64,000 nucleotides of DNA from an uncultured Clostridia bacterium (GTDB lineage Bacteria > Bacillota > Clostridia > Christensenellales > Borkfalkiaceae). A program made the translations under genes and the position numbers. The stretch lies in NCBI GenBank assembly GCA_934272745.1, contig CAKQSI010000009.1, forward strand, positions 1 to 64,000, read 5' to 3'. Positions 26,054-35,401 of the stretch are shown here, piece by piece; the stretch's first letter is position 1, and each line of letters begins with the position of its first letter. The notes under the pieces were generated by a model. It did not search any database. It had not been told where the DNA came from and saw nothing but the letters and a program-made list of their open reading frames with translations.

Positions 26054-28614
26054 TTGTTTGTATAACGTTTTGCACCGCCGCGGGGCGATACGCGCTCCCG
26101 TTTTTGTTTCTCTTTAGCGCCGGCGCGCCCTTTGGTATGTCCTTGCGATTTTCCTTTGGCGCTGCGGGGATTTTTCGCTGCGTTTTTTAAGCCGTAAAAC
26201 CTGCCGCCCGCTCCGAACGCAACCTTGCCGCCGCGCTTTTCGCTTTTCTTTCCGTCGGATTTTTTCGCGGTTTTATTGCCTGCGTTTCGTGCGGTTTTGC
26301 CGCCAGTTTTTCTATCGGCTTTACCGCCGGACGGGCTACCGGTTTTTCCGCCGGGAACTCCGTCCGTTTTATGACCGGCTTTTCCGCTTCTTTTACCGGA
26401 GCCGGAATGCGGATCCGCGGCTTTTTTGCCTTTTCCGCTTTTTCCCGCGGCGATCACGCCGCCTTGTTCTTCGTCGGTCACGAGATCGAATTCCACCCGC
26501 CGTTCGGCAAGATTTGCGGAAATGACGCGCACTTTAACGCTTTCCCCTAAGGAAAACGCGTGATTTTTGCCGCGCAGCGTATACGCCGCTTCGTCCAGTT
26601 CGTACCGGTCGTTCGGCAAGCGGGCAATGCGGATTAATCCCTCGGTGACGGCGTCGGTTTCGGCAAAAATACCGAAACTGGTCACACCGGAAACGACGGC
26701 GTCCACCGTTTCACCCAGAAACTGCCCCATAAAATAGGTCTTGTAAAGGTCGTCCACGGCGCGCTCCGCTTCGGTCGCGGCAAGTTCCCGCGCACTGCTT
26801 TCTTTTGCGGCAACGTCCGCCGTTTTTTTATCCTGTTCCGTAAACTTTTCGCCGGCAAGGGCTCGCTTTAAGATGCGATGAACGATAAGATCGGGATAAC
26901 GTCTGATGGGCGAAGTAAAATGGCAATAATGCTCGCTTGAAAGACCGAAATGTCCCAGATTTCGCGTATCGTACCGCGCTTTTTGCATACTGCGAAGCAA
27001 CACGAGATTCAGTAGCGCCGCGTGGGGCGAAGCCGATTCTTCCTCTAAAACGCGCTGCAGGTCTTTGGGGGTGACGGCGCCGCCGAAGTTTGCCGAAACG
27101 CCCAAGCCTTTCAAAAACTCGGCAAAAGCGCCCATCTTTTCGGGTGCAGGCGTTTCGTGAACACGGTAGACGAAAGGAATCTGCGCCTTTTCGGCATAAG
27201 TCGCGACCGCCTCGTTGGCAAGGATCATAAATTCCTCGATCATGCGGTGCGAAACGCCGCGCTCGGCCTCTTCCACGGTTACGTCATCGCCGCGGCAGAC
27301 GATTTTCGCCTCCCGCACCGAAAGGTCGATCGCGCCGCGGCGCTCCCTTCTTCCCGCAAGAATGACCGCAAGGCGCGCCATTTTTTGCAACATTTGTTTG
27401 ATTTCGGGCGTTACGCTCATATTTTCGGGACTCTGCCCGCCCGGCGTTACGGTAGCATCTTCCGAAAGCCCGCCCGCCGTTTCTGCCTCGCCGCCCGCAA
27501 GCAAGCGGTTCACCCCTTCGTAAGTCAGCCGTGCGTTGCTGACGATGACCGATTCGGTAAGCGAAGAGGAAAGCGGCGTGCCGTTTTTATCGAATTTTAC
27601 CGCAACCGAAAGCGTATAACGCGGCTCGCCGGGGTTTAAGGAACACGCCCCGCAGGATAGCGCTTTTGGCAGCATAGGAATGGCGCGATCGGGAAAATAC
27701 ACGCTGGTGCCGCGGGCAAGCGCCTCTTCGTCCAGCGCGTCCCCCGCCGTGACGTAATGCGAAACGTCGGCAATATGCACGTAAAGCGTTTCGCCGGTTT
27801 CGGTTTCGAGCAAAGACACGGCGTCGTCGTAGTCCCGCGTGTCTTCGCCGTCGATTGTGACCGTCAAAAGTCCCGTCAGGTCGTCGCGACCCGCCGTTTC
27901 TACCGGCAGGGCGGCAACCTTTTCCGCTTGCAGCCTCACTTTTATTGGGAAATCTTCGGTCAGTCCGTAGGAACGGATAATGGCAAGTTCCTCGGTCTTA
28001 AGCTGAGAATCCGCAGTCAGGATCTCCTCCACCACACCCGTGGCACCGCCGCCCCGGGAGGGAAACCGCGTGATTTTTACCAGCACTTTATCGCCCGGTT
28101 TTGCGCCGTGCGTCCTGCCCCTTTCGATGAAAACGTCGCCGGGGAAACGTTTTTCGTCCGGCGTGACGTAGGCAAAATCGCCGTAGCCGTCGAACTTGCC
28201 GGAAAGGCGCTGCATTCCGCGCGAAAGAACGGCAAGCACTTCCCCCTCGTCCGAGGTGGCGGAATTCTTGTCCGCCTTTTTCGCAAGAACACGGTCTTTG
28301 TGCATGGCGGAATTAAGAGCGCGGGGCGGCAGAAACAGGTCGGGCAGCGTTTTGTCGTCCGGAATAAAAAAAGCAAAGCCGCGGTCGGAACCCTGCACGG
28401 TGCCGGTCATAGCGCCGATCTCTTTTGCCGTGACGAACTTTTTGTTTTTGTCCAGCACGATACTGCCGTCCGCCAGAAGTTCGTCCAAAATAGCAGAAAG
28501 TTCGTCCCGCGCCGCTGCCTTCTCGGCGTGGAACAGTTTATATAGTTCCTTTTCCGAACGGAAACGGAAGGTTTTTTCTTGTAACTTTGCGAAAACTTCG
28601 CTTTTATTCCACAT
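26041..28614 (-). CDS. rnr: Ribonuclease R (RNB-family 3'-5' exoribonuclease)
   Basis: An 857-residue processive exonuclease that degrades structured RNA and, with SmpB-tmRNA, faulty mRNAs. A winged-helix N-terminus (1-65) precedes two cold-shock-type domains. The RNB catalytic centre TIDGEDTRDYDDAVS lies near 255 with its metal-binding aspartates, FTSPIRRYPDLIVHR near 575 and an S1 domain near 625-705. A lysine/glycine-rich tail of about 145 residues follows, longer than usual, with repeated GGK/KTGGK words. A loop near 375-400 (GGEAETAGGLSEDATVTPGG) is also extra. A terminator-like hairpin lies just before the start codon, so expression depends on read-through from secG. Confidence 0.95.
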   Translation of the reverse strand: MWNKSEVFAKLQEKTFRFRSEKELYKLFHAEKAAARDELSAILDELLADGSIVLDKNKKFVTAKEIGAMTGTVQGSDRGFAFFIPDDKTLPDLFLPPRALNSAMHKDRVLAKKADKNSATSDEGEVLAVLSRGMQRLSGKFDGYGDFAYVTPDEKRFPGDVFIERGRTHGAKPGDKVLVKITRFPSRGGGATGVVEEILTADSQLKTEELAIIRSYGLTEDFPIKVRLQAEKVAALPVETAGRDDLTGLLTVTIDGEDTRDYDDAVSLLETETGETLYVHIADVSHYVTAGDALDEEALARGTSVYFPDRAIPMLPKALSCGACSLNPGEPRYTLSVAVKFDKNGTPLSSSLTESVIVSNARLTYEGVNRLLAGGEAETAGGLSEDATVTPGGQSPENMSVTPEIKQMLQKMARLAVILAGRRERRGAIDLSVREAKIVCRGDDVTVEEAERGVSHRMIEEFMILANEAVATYAEKAQIPFVYRVHETPAPEKMGAFAEFLKGLGVSANFGGAVTPKDLQRVLEEESASPHAALLNLVLLRSMQKARYDTRNLGHFGLSSEHYCHFTSPIRRYPDLIVHRILKRALAGEKFTEQDKKTADVAAKESSARELAATEAERAVDDLYKTYFMGQFLGETVDAVVSGVTSFGIFAETDAVTEGLIRIARLPNDRYELDEAAYTLRGKNHAFSLGESVKVRVISANLAERRVEFDLVTDEEQGGVIAAGKSGKGKKAADPHSGSGKRSGKAGHKTDGVPGGKTGSPSGGKADRKTGGKTARNAGNKTAKKSDGKKSEKRGGKVAFGAGGRFYGLKNAAKNPRSAKGKSQGHTKGRAGAKEKQKRERVSPRGGAKRYTNKRQG

Positions 28615-28627
28615 AAAACTCCGAAAA

Positions 28628-28664
28628 ATAAAAAAAGAGACGGTAGATCATACCGCCTCTTTCG
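28628..28664 (-). terminator. Terminator between secG and rnr
   Basis: Minus strand: AAAGAGGCGGTA and TACCGTCTCTTT arms around a short TGATC loop, followed by TTTTATTTTT. It ends about 14 bases before the rnr ATG, so it may set the secG to rnr expression ratio. Confidence 0.8.
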
Positions 28665-28676
28665 TTGGTCAAAAAA

Positions 28677-28988
28677 TTACGCAAGCAATTCCAGAAGATA
28701 AAAACCGATGGAGAACACGGCGATGCAGATCAGGCAAACCGCCGTAATGATCTTCAGAACGGACTCTTTCGAGCGACCTTTATTTTTGCTGTAAAAGGTT
28801 TCGCTGCTGCCGGTGATGGAATCGATCCCTTCGGAATTCGCCGTCTGCATGCAAACGCAGACGATTGCGGCGATAGAGCAAAGCGAAATCAGCACGATGA
28901 GGGCGATTCTCGCGAATTTGTACAGTTCGTAATACTTGATCGGCGCAGCAAGCGCTGTCCACAACAGTTCCGTCATGTTTGTGACCAT
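28677..28988 (-). CDS. secG: Protein translocase subunit SecG
   Basis: A 103-residue membrane protein of the Sec translocase. It has two hydrophobic helices (near 26-48 and 80-100) joined by a loop with SEGIDSITGSSETFYSKNKG, the SecG family signature. A second ATG four codons in has AAGG about 12 bases upstream, so the mature start may be 28976; the first ATG directly abuts AAGG, which is too close. It is the first gene after the promoter at 29035-29063 and precedes rnr and smpB, the usual Firmicutes order. Confidence 0.92.
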   Translation of the reverse strand: MVTNMTELLWTALAAPIKYYELYKFARIALIVLISLCSIAAIVCVCMQTANSEGIDSITGSSETFYSKNKGRSKESVLKIITAVCLICIAVFSIGFYLLELLA

Positions 28989-29034
28989 CCTTATCTTAGA
29001 TACTATAAAGCATAATCTGTGCGATACGGCTTAT

Positions 29035-29063
29035 AGTATAGCATATTCCCACGCGAATGACAA
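29035..29063 (-). promoter_or_regulatory. Promoter of secG-rnr-smpB
   Basis: Minus strand: TTGTCA, 17-base spacer, TATACT. The start site would be near 29028, about 40 bases before secG. Confidence 0.6.
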
Positions 29064-29100
29064 GCGTTTTTTGGAATATTTTCCTGTTTTTTGCGTTTTT

Positions 29101-30633
29101 TTAATCGGAAAGCAGATTTTTTCCCGTCATTTCGGCAGGCGGTTCGATGCCCATGGAGCAAAGCATGGTGGGCGCGATGTCCGCCAAAATGCCGTCCTTC
29201 AGCGTCTTGCCGCGGAACCGTTCCCCGACCGCAATGAAAGGCACGGGATTGGTGGTATGCGCGGTGAAAGGCGTGCCGTCTTCCGCAATCATAACGTCCG
29301 CATTGCCGTGGTCGGCGGTGATGAACAGATGTCCTCCCTTACTTAAAACGGCGTTGACGACGCGCATCACGCATTCGTCCACCGTATGCACGGCTTTTTC
29401 CGCCGCGGCAAGCACGCCGGTATGACCGACCATGTCGCAGTTGGCGAAGTTTAAGATGATGACGTCGTAATAGTCGCGGGCGATTTCCGCTTCTACCCGG
29501 TCGGTGACTTCGTAAGCGCTCATTTCGGGCTTTAAGTCGTAAGTTGCCACCTTGGGCGACGGGATCAGCGCGCGATCCTCTCCCTCGTTGGGCTTTTCCA
29601 CCCCGCCGTTGAAGAAGAACGTGACGTGCGCGTACTTTTCGGTTTCCGCGATGCGGAGTTGTTTTTTGCCGAGGGAAGCCAAAAATTCACCCAGCGTGTT
29701 TTTCAGGCTCTGCGGTTTGAACGCAATTTCCACGCCCGTAAAGGTCGCGTCGTACTGCGTCATGCACACCCAGAACAGGTTGCGTTTTTTGCGGTCGAAA
29801 CCGGTAAAACCGTCCTGCGTGAAGGCGCGCGTGATCTGCCGCGCCCGGTCGGGGCGGAAGTTGAAGAAAATCACCGCGTCGCCGTCTTCGATCAGGGCGA
29901 CGGGTTTGCCGTTTTCTTCGATCACGGTGGGAAGAACGAATTCGTCGGTCACGCCGTCTTCATAACTCTTTTTCACGGCGGCGACGGCGTCTTCGGCGTG
30001 GTTCCCCACGCCCTCGGTCAGCATGCGATAGGCTTTTTCTTCTCTGTCCCAGTTGTTGTCGCGGTCCATGGCGTAATATCTGCCGCAGACCGAAGCGATT
30101 TTGCCGATGCCGACTTCCGCCATCTTATCCTGCATTTCTTTGAGGAAACCCGCGCCGGACGTGGGAGAAACGTCTCTTCCGTCCATCAGGGCGTGGAGAT
30201 AAACCTCTTTCAAGCCCTGCTTTTTGGCGAATTCCAAAAGCGCGTAGATATGCGTGTTGTGGCTGTGTACCCCGCCGGAAGAAGTCAGTCCCATGAGGTG
30301 CAGTTTGCCGCCGTGTTTTTTGGCGAACGCAACGGCGTCTAAAAAGGCGGGGTTTTCAAAAAAGTCGCCGTCTTCGATGGATTTGGTGATGCGGGTGAGT
30401 TCCTGATAGACGATTCTGCCCGCGCCGATGTTTAAGTGTCCGACTTCGGAATTGCCCATCTGTCCGTCGGGAAGCCCGACCGAAAGTCCGCTGGCGCCGA
30501 GCTCAGACGTGGGATATTCCTTGCGAAGTTTGTTGACGTTTTTACTGCCGTCAAGATAAATGGCGTTGCCCGCCGAAGGCGCGGCAAGCCCGTACCCGTC
30601 CATAATGACGAGCGCTACCGGTTTTTTTGCCAT
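29101..30633 (-). CDS. gpmI: 2,3-bisphosphoglycerate-independent phosphoglycerate mutase
   Basis: A 510-residue cytosolic enzyme that interconverts 3- and 2-phosphoglycerate in glycolysis using two manganese ions. MDGYG near residue 10 and GNSEVGHLNIGAGR near 61-74 (with the phosphoserine) are visible, as are TADHGNAD near 447 and HTTNPVPF near 465 with metal ligands. The length is typical. It lies downstream of tpiA with a 216-base gap containing no clear terminator, so they may share transcripts. AAGGAG is seven bases before the ATG. Confidence 0.97.
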   Translation of the reverse strand: MAKKPVALVIMDGYGLAAPSAGNAIYLDGSKNVNKLRKEYPTSELGASGLSVGLPDGQMGNSEVGHLNIGAGRIVYQELTRITKSIEDGDFFENPAFLDAVAFAKKHGGKLHLMGLTSSGGVHSHNTHIYALLEFAKKQGLKEVYLHALMDGRDVSPTSGAGFLKEMQDKMAEVGIGKIASVCGRYYAMDRDNNWDREEKAYRMLTEGVGNHAEDAVAAVKKSYEDGVTDEFVLPTVIEENGKPVALIEDGDAVIFFNFRPDRARQITRAFTQDGFTGFDRKKRNLFWVCMTQYDATFTGVEIAFKPQSLKNTLGEFLASLGKKQLRIAETEKYAHVTFFFNGGVEKPNEGEDRALIPSPKVATYDLKPEMSAYEVTDRVEAEIARDYYDVIILNFANCDMVGHTGVLAAAEKAVHTVDECVMRVVNAVLSKGGHLFITADHGNADVMIAEDGTPFTAHTTNPVPFIAVGERFRGKTLKDGILADIAPTMLCSMGIEPPAEMTGKNLLSD

Positions 30634-30849
30634 AAAATCTCCTTATTGATTGTGCTGCATATTTCCGCCCTGCCGGGAAACGGCTCCCTTCCCGCAAAGC
30701 CAAACCGCCCTTTTGGAAAGGGTTTTGCCCTGCGGCAAGCAGAATGTCGAGCCCGCCGCGGCGGAATTTCTCCTTTTTCGGCAAGCCAAATCCGCCCGGG
30801 GAGATCCTGTTTTCCCCGCAGCGAATACGACTTATCCGTTTTTCTGCAA

Positions 30850-31605
30850 TTATTTATTGTAGTAAACGACTTTGGAGAAGTCTTCCGCTTTCAGCGAAGC
30901 GCCGCCGATCAGACCGCCGTCGATTTCAGGCATTGCCATCAAATCGTGCGCGTTCTTCGGGTTCATGCTGCCGCCGTACTGAATGCGGATTTCCGCACCG
31001 CAGGACGAGCAGACGTTTTCTACCAGCGTTTTACGGATGAAAGCAATGGTTTCGTTTGCCTGTTCGTTGGTGGCGGTTTTTCCGGTGCCGATCGCCCAGA
31101 CGGGTTCGTACGCAACGACGATGTTTGCCGGCATATCGAATTCGGTCAGATTTTTGAAAGCGCCTAAGATCTGACGCTTCAGCACTTCTTCGGTCTTGCC
31201 GGTTTCTCTTTCTTCCAGCGTTTCGCCCACGCAGATGATGGGTTTCAAGCCGTTTTTCAGCGCCTGATAAGCGCGTTTATTGACCGTTTCGTCGGTTTCG
31301 CCGAAATACTGTCTTCTTTCGCTGTGACCGATGATGACGTATTCCACGCCCACTTCTTTCAGCATTTCGGCGGAAACTTCCCCCGTAAATGCGCCGTGGT
31401 CGGCGAAGTGTACGTTTTCCGCGCCCAGATGAATGTTGGTGCCTTTGACCAGTTCGTTTATTGCGGGGAGCAGCGTGTAAGGCACGCAGATCGCGACTTC
31501 ACATTCCGCGTCTTTTACGAGGGGAATGAGTTCTTTCACGAGGGCGGTGCCGCTCGCGATGGTATTGTTCATTTTCCAGTTTCCTGCAATGATAGGTTTT
31601 CTCAT
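30850..31605 (-). CDS. tpiA: Triosephosphate isomerase
   Basis: A 251-residue TIM-barrel enzyme that interconverts dihydroxyacetone phosphate and glyceraldehyde 3-phosphate. AGNWKMN near 7-13 carries the catalytic lysine, IIGHSERR near 92 the catalytic histidine, and AYEPVWAIGTGK near 165 the catalytic glutamate and the start of the flexible loop. IQYGGSMNPKNA and GGLIGGASL near the end bind phosphate. It lies in the pgk-tpiA-gpmI order of Firmicutes glycolytic clusters. Confidence 0.98.
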   Translation of the reverse strand: MRKPIIAGNWKMNNTIASGTALVKELIPLVKDAECEVAICVPYTLLPAINELVKGTNIHLGAENVHFADHGAFTGEVSAEMLKEVGVEYVIIGHSERRQYFGETDETVNKRAYQALKNGLKPIICVGETLEERETGKTEEVLKRQILGAFKNLTEFDMPANIVVAYEPVWAIGTGKTATNEQANETIAFIRKTLVENVCSSCGAEIRIQYGGSMNPKNAHDLMAMPEIDGGLIGGASLKAEDFSKVVYYNK

Positions 31606-31687
31606 AACGTCTCCTTTTCCGCCGGGGCGGAAAGCGTATTTTTTATCCGGTAGAACTTACAGAAGCAGATCCGAAACTCCGCTCCTT

Positions 31688-31728
31688 ACAAAAAATAACG
31701 GCGGAAGCGGAAACGCCGCTTCCGCCGC
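31688..31728 (-). terminator. Terminator after pgk
   Basis: Minus strand: CGGCGGAAGCGG and CCGCTTCCGCCG arms around five bases, followed by TTATTTTTTG. It lies between pgk and tpiA and should reduce, but need not abolish, read-through. Confidence 0.8.
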
Positions 31729-31781
31729 AAAGACCGGCTCCCCGGACTGACTCAGCCGGGGCGCCGTTTCGTTTCAGAACG

Positions 31782-33095
31782 TTATTTCTTGTCGTTCAGA
31801 CATTCGATGCCGGGGAGTTTTTTCCCTTCAAACAGTTCGAGAGAAGCGCCGCCGCCCGTCGAAATATGAGTCATCTTATCGGCAAAACCGAGGTTCGTGA
31901 CCGCAGCCGCGCTGTCGCCGCCGCCGATGATAGTGGTAGCGTCTTTGGCTTCCGCAAGGGCTTTGGCTACGGCGATGGTGCCTTCTGCAAAGGTCGGGTT
32001 TTCAAACACGCCCATAGGACCGTTCCAGATGACCGTTTTCGCGTTCTTGACCGCGTCGGCATACAGTTTGCAGGTCTTGGGTCCGATGTCCATCGCCTCC
32101 TTGCCTTCGGGGATCTTGTCGATATCGACGACTTCGGCGTCTACCGGTTTATCGATGGGATCGGGGAACACGCCCACTTTGCAGTCCACGGGCAGAAGCA
32201 GGTTCTTGCCGAGGTCTTTGGCTTTCTTCATCATATCCAGGCAGTAGTCGATCTTGCTGTCGTCCACTAAGGAATCGCCCACGTTCATGCCCTGCGCCTT
32301 CATAAAGGTATAAGCCATGCCGCCGCCGATGATCAGCGTGTCGCATTTTTCAAGCAGGTTGTTGATAACGTTGAGTTTGTCCGCGATCTTTGCGCCGCCC
32401 AAAATGGCAACGAAGGGACGGACGGGGTTTTCCAGCGCGTTTGCCATGACCGAAAGTTCTTTTTCGATCAAAAAGCCGCAGACCGCGGTCTTGACGAAGC
32501 CGTATTCGACGATCGCCGCCGTGGAAGCGTGCGAACGGTGTGCGGTTCCGAACGCGTCGTTGACGTAAATATCGGCGTACGCCGCCAGTTTTTTGCAGAA
32601 TTCCTCGTCTCTGCCCTCTTCGCCGGCGTCGAAACGCAGGTTTTCGAGCAGAACGCATTCGCCCTCTTTCAGCGCGGCAACTTTTGCTTGCGCGTCTTCG
32701 CCGACGATGTCGGTAGCGAACGCGACTTTACCGCCGAGCAATTCGTTCAGACGGTCGGCAACCGGCTTTAAAGAATATTTTTCCTTATCTTTCAGCGCCT
32801 TTTTCAGGTATTCCGCCTTGGCTGCGGCGCGTTCTGCTTCGGGCAGCGCTTCGACGGCTTTCTTTTCTTTCTTGTTCAGACCGAAACCTTCGGTAAACAC
32901 GTTGTGCGGTTTTCCCATATGAGAGCAGAGAATGACCTTCGCGCCGTGATCCATCAGATACTGAATGGTGGGAAGCGCGCCCTTGATACGGGTTTCGTCG
33001 GTGATCTTGCCGTCCTTCATCGGGACGTTGAAGTCCACGCGAACCAGACACTTTTTGCCTTTGACGTCTACGTCTTTGATCGACATTTTGTTCAT
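31782..33095 (-). CDS. pgk: Phosphoglycerate kinase with a charged insertion
   Basis: A 437-residue glycolytic enzyme that makes ATP from 1,3-bisphosphoglycerate. The substrate-binding VRVDFNVPMKDG near 18-29, SHMGKP near 58 and the nucleotide-binding IIGGGDSAAAV near 390 are intact. The protein is about 40 residues longer than most bacterial Pgk; the excess is a Lys/Glu/Ala-rich stretch near residues 68-105 between SHMGKP and SLKPVADRL, predicted helical and on the N-domain surface. AAGGAGATAG precedes the ATG. A gap gene, often the upstream partner, is not in this cluster. Confidence 0.97.
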   Translation of the reverse strand: MNKMSIKDVDVKGKKCLVRVDFNVPMKDGKITDETRIKGALPTIQYLMDHGAKVILCSHMGKPHNVFTEGFGLNKKEKKAVEALPEAERAAAKAEYLKKALKDKEKYSLKPVADRLNELLGGKVAFATDIVGEDAQAKVAALKEGECVLLENLRFDAGEEGRDEEFCKKLAAYADIYVNDAFGTAHRSHASTAAIVEYGFVKTAVCGFLIEKELSVMANALENPVRPFVAILGGAKIADKLNVINNLLEKCDTLIIGGGMAYTFMKAQGMNVGDSLVDDSKIDYCLDMMKKAKDLGKNLLLPVDCKVGVFPDPIDKPVDAEVVDIDKIPEGKEAMDIGPKTCKLYADAVKNAKTVIWNGPMGVFENPTFAEGTIAVAKALAEAKDATTIIGGGDSAAAVTNLGFADKMTHISTGGGASLELFEGKKLPGIECLNDKK

Positions 33096-33431
33096 AAAAG
33101 TCTATCTCCTTATTTGGTTTCTTTTTCATGGGGAAAGAAGCGTTTTGCCCTTTCCTTATCTTTTAAAGCGTTCGCGGAAAAATCCGCGGCTTGCCTTTAC
33201 CGTATTGCGTGCGGGAAGCCCGGCGGCTTGCCTTTTCAAATATGTTCGCGTATATTCGCGGGAAGCCCGGCGGCTTGCCTTTTCAAACTTGCCTTTTCAA
33301 AACTTGCGCGGGAATGATTCCGCAGCGGCTTATTTTGTCTTGTCTTTCTTTCCCGGCTTACTTTCTCATCCTGCCCCGTTTTTCGGAAAACGATGACCGT
33401 TTTGCGTTTTCGGGAACAAAACGCCGCCCCG
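33096..33431. other. Spacer between the Na/Pi symporter and pgk genes
   Basis: A 336-base stretch with a 30-base direct repeat (33211-33240 and 33258-33287; GCGGGAAGCCCGGCGGCTTG, then CCTTTTCAAA) and an extra CTTGCCTTTTCAAA half-copy. No promoter for pgk is convincing and no gene is supported. Confidence 0.55.
33211..33287. repeat. 30-bp direct repeat, two copies plus partial copies
   Basis: Two perfect 30-base copies with 47-base periodicity, flanked by shorter GGCTTGCCTTT and CTTGCCTTTTCAAA fragments. Confidence 0.85.
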
Positions 33432-35099
33432 TCAAACGATCTGTGCCTTGGGCTTTACGCTGACGGCGATATTCACCATATGGTCGGCGATACGCTCCAG
33501 ATTGCTTGCCGTGGAAAGGTACAGCGCCCCGGTGACCGGCGTGCAGACGCCTTTGTTCAGCCGTTCGATATGCGCTTCGGACATGGCGGTTTTTGCGTCG
33601 TCGATGCTGTCTTCCACCTCGTTGATCTCCTCCATCTTGTCGAGATTGCGCGTTTCAAAAGTGTACATCACGTCTTCGTACAACTTTTTGGTGTTTTCGT
33701 AAACCGAAAGCACTTCTTTTTTCGCCTCGTCGGAAAATTCCAGATGCTCGTCGCGCAGACGGACGGAATATTCCACGATGTTTTCGGCATAATCGCCGAT
33801 ACGTTCGATATCGCTGATGACATGGTAATAGGAAGACAGAATATTTTTATCGCGCGTGCTGATTTCGGAAGCGATGATTTTGACGAGATAGGTCGCAATC
33901 TGCTGGTTGAGATAGTTGATATCGTCCTCGGTCTTTTCGATTTCGTCGATCCGGTCGTAATTGCCGTCTACCAGCGTGGTGACCGCAGCGGTATAATTCT
34001 GAAACGCCGTATCCGCCATGTGAATAATCTCTTTTTTGACCTGTCCCACCGCGATCGGGGGCGTTTCGAGAATGTGCGGATCGAGATATTTCAGACGGGA
34101 ATCGGCAACGGCTTTGGCGTCTTCTTTCTTTTCGGGAACGATCAGAGAAGCGACTTTCACCAGCACGTTGACGAACGGCAACAATACAAGGGTCGTCAAA
34201 AGGTTGAAAACGGTGTGGAAGTTTGCGATCTGCCGCTGAATGGACGGACCGCTGATGGTAGCAAGCGCGTCTGCGATCTGCGTGCGCCAGACGAGCACGG
34301 GAACGATCACGAGCAATACGCCGGTCAGGTTGAACAGCAAATGAATGACCGCCGTCCGTTTGGCGTTGACGCCCGTGCCGATGGTGGAAATGAGCGCGGT
34401 GACGCAGGTACCGATGTTGGAACCCAAAGTGACGAAAATCGCCATTTCCAGCGTAATGGCGCCGCTCCCCGCGAGAATGATTAAAATACCGGTGATCGCA
34501 GCCGAACTCTGAATGAGTGCGGTGACGACGATTCCGATGACGAGCAATAAAATCGGGTTGGAAACCTTCAGGAAAATCTGGGTAAACGCGGGGACTTCGT
34601 CCACGAGCACGTTGATGGCGTTGCTCATCACGCGAAGACCGATGAACAGCATGCCGAGACCCATTAAAATTCTGCCGCCGCGCTGCCGGGTCTTGTTTTT
34701 GGAAACCAGCGTGACGATAAATCCCGCCGCCGCAACCACCGAAGCGATCGCCGTGGTATCGAACAGGTTCAACCCCTCGAGAGAAACGATCTGCGCGGTA
34801 ATGGTGGTTCCGATGTTGGCGCCCATGATGATCGCCGCCGCCTGCGTCAGGGTCATAAGACCGATGTTGACGAAGCCGACCAGCATGACCGTCGTGATGG
34901 CGCTGCTCTGAATGATGGCGGTAACGCCGGCGCCGATCCCCACCCCTGCCAAACGGTTGTTGGAGATCTTGCTCATCCACTTTTTCATCTTGCCGCCGGC
35001 GGCTTTTTCGAGGTTCGATCCCATGAACGACATGCCGTACATAAAGACCATAATTCCGCCGAGCATCAGAAATACTTGCTCAAAAATCGTCTGTGTCAT
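33432..35099 (-). CDS. Na/phosphate cotransporter with a PhoU-like domain
   Basis: A 555-residue inner-membrane symporter of the NptA/YjbB family. Two inverted hydrophobic repeats carry the QSSAITTV-like motif near 64-71 and QSSAAITGI near 200, which form the ion and phosphate site. From about residue 350 onward the protein is soluble and helical, with two PhoU-type bundles (SSYYHVISDIERIGDYAENI), thought to sense phosphate status. The length and the fused PhoU domain match many Clostridia homologues. It is transcribed alone. Confidence 0.92.
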   Translation of the reverse strand: MTQTIFEQVFLMLGGIMVFMYGMSFMGSNLEKAAGGKMKKWMSKISNNRLAGVGIGAGVTAIIQSSAITTVMLVGFVNIGLMTLTQAAAIIMGANIGTTITAQIVSLEGLNLFDTTAIASVVAAAGFIVTLVSKNKTRQRGGRILMGLGMLFIGLRVMSNAINVLVDEVPAFTQIFLKVSNPILLLVIGIVVTALIQSSAAITGILIILAGSGAITLEMAIFVTLGSNIGTCVTALISTIGTGVNAKRTAVIHLLFNLTGVLLVIVPVLVWRTQIADALATISGPSIQRQIANFHTVFNLLTTLVLLPFVNVLVKVASLIVPEKKEDAKAVADSRLKYLDPHILETPPIAVGQVKKEIIHMADTAFQNYTAAVTTLVDGNYDRIDEIEKTEDDINYLNQQIATYLVKIIASEISTRDKNILSSYYHVISDIERIGDYAENIVEYSVRLRDEHLEFSDEAKKEVLSVYENTKKLYEDVMYTFETRNLDKMEEINEVEDSIDDAKTAMSEAHIERLNKGVCTPVTGALYLSTASNLERIADHMVNIAVSVKPKAQIV

Positions 35100-35401
35100 G
35101 CGCTTACTCTTATCCTTTTGGTAAATCCTTCAAAATTGCGGTGTGATTGTGCTTATATTACAGACTGACAATGTTTTTGTTGTGCCGGAACGAGTCTTTC
35201 CGGCGCACGATGGTTGCGCTTTTCCCAAACCTGCCCATTATTCTACGATTACCAGTTTAGCCGTTTTGCCGCGGTTTGTCAACTTTTTCGCGGGGGCAAT
35301 TTGCGATTCGGACGAAAAGCCGGAAATTTCAAGGATTTTTGGTGCGTTCTGTCGCCGCTTGTCCCAAAAACGAGCAAAGACCGAAACAGGAAAAACCGCG
35401 C
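35100..35401. other. Spacer between trmL and the Na/Pi symporter gene
   Basis: About 300 bases with no clear promoter hexamer pair, repeat or gene; the short plus-strand frames are unlike any family I know. Confidence 0.5.
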
